49,966 nt of DNA from Myroides indicus (GTDB lineage: Bacteria > Bacteroidota > Bacteroidia > Flavobacteriales > Flavobacteriaceae). The position numbers and the translations under genes are program-made. Location of the stretch: positions 1 to 49,966 of the forward strand of contig NZ_SOAG01000024.1 of the NCBI RefSeq assembly GCF_004364575.1. The letters are read 5' to 3'. This document shows positions 48,111 to 49,966 of this stretch, piece after piece (positions within the stretch are counted from its first letter, which is position 1; every line of letters begins with the position of its first letter). A model generated the notes under the pieces. That model saw only the letters and a program-made list of their open reading frames with translations, did not search any database and had not been told where the DNA came from.

Positions 48111-49966
48111 ATGAAAAGAATTGTTTTACTTCTTTTGGCTTGTTTTTCTCTGTTCTCTGTATATGGACGGAATACAATTGTAAAAGAAAATATAGCTGAT
48201 CATATTCAGTATATATTAGACGAGGCTCAGTTTGCGACATATCGACAATCCGTATTGTTTTTTGCACCTGCAAATGACGACTGTACAGATGCGGCGTCTT
48301 TAGCGGTTAATCCCGATTTGGACTGCGGTCAAAAACTATCGATTGATTTTACGGGAGCAACCGCTTCCGGAAAAGCAGTTCCCTTTTGTTCGGCAGTAGG
48401 ATCCTCTCCAAAAGATTTGTGGTTTGAGTTTACCGCTACTTCTGACAAACATGAATTAAGTATTTCCAATGAAAAAAACATGCCCGCTACGCTTTACGGA
48501 GCGCTTTACGACAGGGATTGCAGTGCTATAAATGCTACGGCCTCTCAATGTTTTTCATTGACAGCTGCTGTTAAAAAGATAACGCTAGACAAGTTAAAAC
48601 CGGGCAAAAAATACTATATCCGACTGATGAGCGGAGAAACAACCCCTACCACCACGCTGGATTTGTGTTTGGGTACGGTTCCTCCTCCTATAAAAGTAAG
48701 TCCTAGCGGAGAGATGTACACGGTGGAAGAACTGGTAAAAGACGTCTTGGTAACATCAGGGTGTGATTTGGTGTCTAATGTGCGTTATCAGGTGGGAAAT
48801 GGAAGTCCTGCGACCAAATCAGTAAATACCTTGGGCTATTTTCATAAAAATGGCTCCATGTTTCCTTTTGAAGAGGGCATTGTTTTATCAACTAGTCAAG
48901 TACAATTCGTCCCGGGACCTTTTACAAGTTCTAATAAGGGAACAAATCCTCATCGTTGGGTAGGCGATAAAGATTTAGTAGACGCTGTTAATGATACAGG
49001 AGGTTTTCCAACAACTCCGATCCCAGCCACAGATATGCGAGTAACACAAGTGGAGTTTGACTTTATTCCGGTAAAGGATACTCTCAAATTTGAATATTTA
49101 TTTGCATCCAATAGTTATATCAATGGATGTACTTACTCGTGTAATAATGGAGCTTTGTTTGCCGCCTGGTTAATTGATTTAACTACTGGTACAGGAGAAA
49201 ACTTAGCTAAAATACCGGGAACTACCGTTCCTATTTCTTTAAAAAGCATTTGGGATAATGCAAAAATAACGGGGACGAGTTGTAATTCTTATCCGGAGTT
49301 TTTTTGGAACGCCTATCAAGGTGGTAATGCAGATCCTCAGACAGCCCCTATTAATTATGCGGGTTCTACAGTAGGAATGGAATCTGAAACGGTTAAGGTT
49401 ATTCCCGGCCGTAAATACCACATTAAACTGGCAGTAATGGATTTTTGTCCAACAGACAGTCACTCTTCCGCCGTTTTTTTCAACGCTCGCAGTTTTGATT
49501 TGGGTAATCCCGAGATCGGTGAGGACATGAGCATCGAGGGCGGCAATGCGCTTTGTCCTGGGGATACAATTGAGCTCGGTCAGAATCTGGAGGCGAAGGA
49601 CTATTTAATCCAGTGGACCAAAAACGGCAAAGATCTTATCGGAGAAAACGGTGAGACTTTAAAAGTAAACGAGCCTGGTTTGTACGGTGCCCGCTTGAAG
49701 TATAAATACGTAGTTTGCGATGTTGAGCTTGATCCGGTCAAGGTCGAGTTCTACGACGAGATCATCATCGAGAAACAGCCCTCGGATATCGAGCAGTGCC
49801 GTTCGAGCACATCAGCCACTACGATCAATTTGGAACAGGCCATGCAAGGCGTGACGCACAATGCGGTTACGTATCAGTATTACGAAAACGAACAAGACGC
49901 CAAGGACAACGTAAATCAGATCAATCCCTATTACGGTTTTGACAATACCCTGAGCGCTAAAAAGAT
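48111..49966 (+). CDS. Large secreted protein, choice-of-anchor-L-like, cut by the window edge
   Basis: The ATG at 48111 opens a frame that runs off the right edge after 618 codons. Signal peptide at 1-19 (LLLACFSLFSVYG). Residues 50-190 form a beta-sandwich with cysteine pairs (CTDAASLAVNPDLDCGQ, FEFTAT, and YYIRLMSG). From about 205 it matches a choice-of-anchor-L-like domain (LVSNVRYQVGNG, FPFEEGIVLSTSQ, FEYLFASNSY). After about 465 Ig-like repeats begin (ALCPGDTIELGQ, IQWTKNGKDLI). Proteins of this build in the phylum usually end with a T9SS sorting domain; that end is outside the window. Base composition changes sharply near 49500. Confidence 0.75.
   Translation, partial: MKRIVLLLLACFSLFSVYGRNTIVKENIADHIQYILDEAQFATYRQSVLFFAPANDDCTDAASLAVNPDLDCGQKLSIDFTGATASGKAVPFCSAVGSSPKDLWFEFTATSDKHELSISNEKNMPATLYGALYDRDCSAINATASQCFSLTAAVKKITLDKLKPGKKYYIRLMSGETTPTTTLDLCLGTVPPPIKVSPSGEMYTVEELVKDVLVTSGCDLVSNVRYQVGNGSPATKSVNTLGYFHKNGSMFPFEEGIVLSTSQVQFVPGPFTSSNKGTNPHRWVGDKDLVDAVNDTGGFPTTPIPATDMRVTQVEFDFIPVKDTLKFEYLFASNSYINGCTYSCNNGALFAAWLIDLTTGTGENLAKIPGTTVPISLKSIWDNAKITGTSCNSYPEFFWNAYQGGNADPQTAPINYAGSTVGMESETVKVIPGRKYHIKLAVMDFCPTDSHSSAVFFNARSFDLGNPEIGEDMSIEGGNALCPGDTIELGQNLEAKDYLIQWTKNGKDLIGENGETLKVNEPGLYGARLKYKYVVCDVELDPVKVEFYDEIIIEKQPSDIEQCRSSTSATTINLEQAMQGVTHNAVTYQYYENEQDAKDNVNQINPYYGFDNTLSAKK

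Noticed and set aside
49239..49463. Minus-strand frame inside the large secreted protein gene
   Set aside because: Antisense to a long open frame with signal peptide and domain matches.

Overview
The window comes from a low-GC chromosome of the Flavobacteriaceae (Bacteroidota); I cannot name the genus. The evidence is gldB and gldC beside nadE, a type IX secretion (T9SS) C-terminal sorting domain, Bacteroidota-type ABC efflux genes with a DUF2807 protein, a DnaG without zinc ligands, and promoters of the TAnnTTTG type with few clear Shine-Dalgarno sites. I see no tRNA, rRNA or CRISPR array.

Layout. 1-2740: the 5' end of an IS982-type transposase, then a leftward operon of a 102-aa protein, a membrane protein, a histidine kinase broken by a one-base frameshift, and a LuxR-type response regulator; three copies of a 17-bp palindromic motif flank the operon. 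2821-5830: Fe-S/redox genes (adrenodoxin-type ferredoxin, TrxR-like ferredoxin reductase, NifU C-domain protein, Mrp ATPase). 5890-14990: a six-gene leftward MacA/MacB/TolC-like efflux operon with two large permeases and an embedded DUF2807 protein, possibly driven by sigma-54. 15377-19778: membrane-anchored FMN glutamate-synthase-like protein, then an NtrC-type regulator and its kinase, the likely controllers of the efflux operon. 19796-21980: MepB-like protein, alkyltransferase-like protein, LysE-type exporter, TrmB. 22042-28550: PhoR/PhoB-like pair divergent from a TonB-dependent receptor, a beta-helix-like lipoprotein and a tiny T9SS cargo. 28638-31867: LuxE-like acyltransferase, gldC-gldB, nadE.

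31813-34264 is the accessory region. The last 17 codons of nadE occur a second time 1.7 kb downstream, differing only at synonymous sites. Between the copies lie a lipoprotein with a glycine-zipper-like C-terminus, a 54-aa two-helix membrane protein directly behind it, and six copies of a 20-bp iteron-like repeat. This looks like a small cassette that entered at the 3' end of nadE and restored the gene; a toxin/immunity role is only inference. Degraded coding sequence follows up to dnaG.

34265-49966: dnaG; an FAD oxidoreductase divergent from a Fur-family regulator with two 7-1-7 operators around the promoter; a carboxypeptidase-regulatory-like protein with a small outer-membrane protein; rlmN-polyprenyl synthase; lipoprotein-cupin; an SDR; class I fumarase; a c-type cytochrome; a run of small lipoproteins, one carrying a duplicated HGQPGHRCDIPVG motif; and the start of a large secreted choice-of-anchor-L-type protein whose base composition jumps from AT-rich to above 50% GC near 49500.
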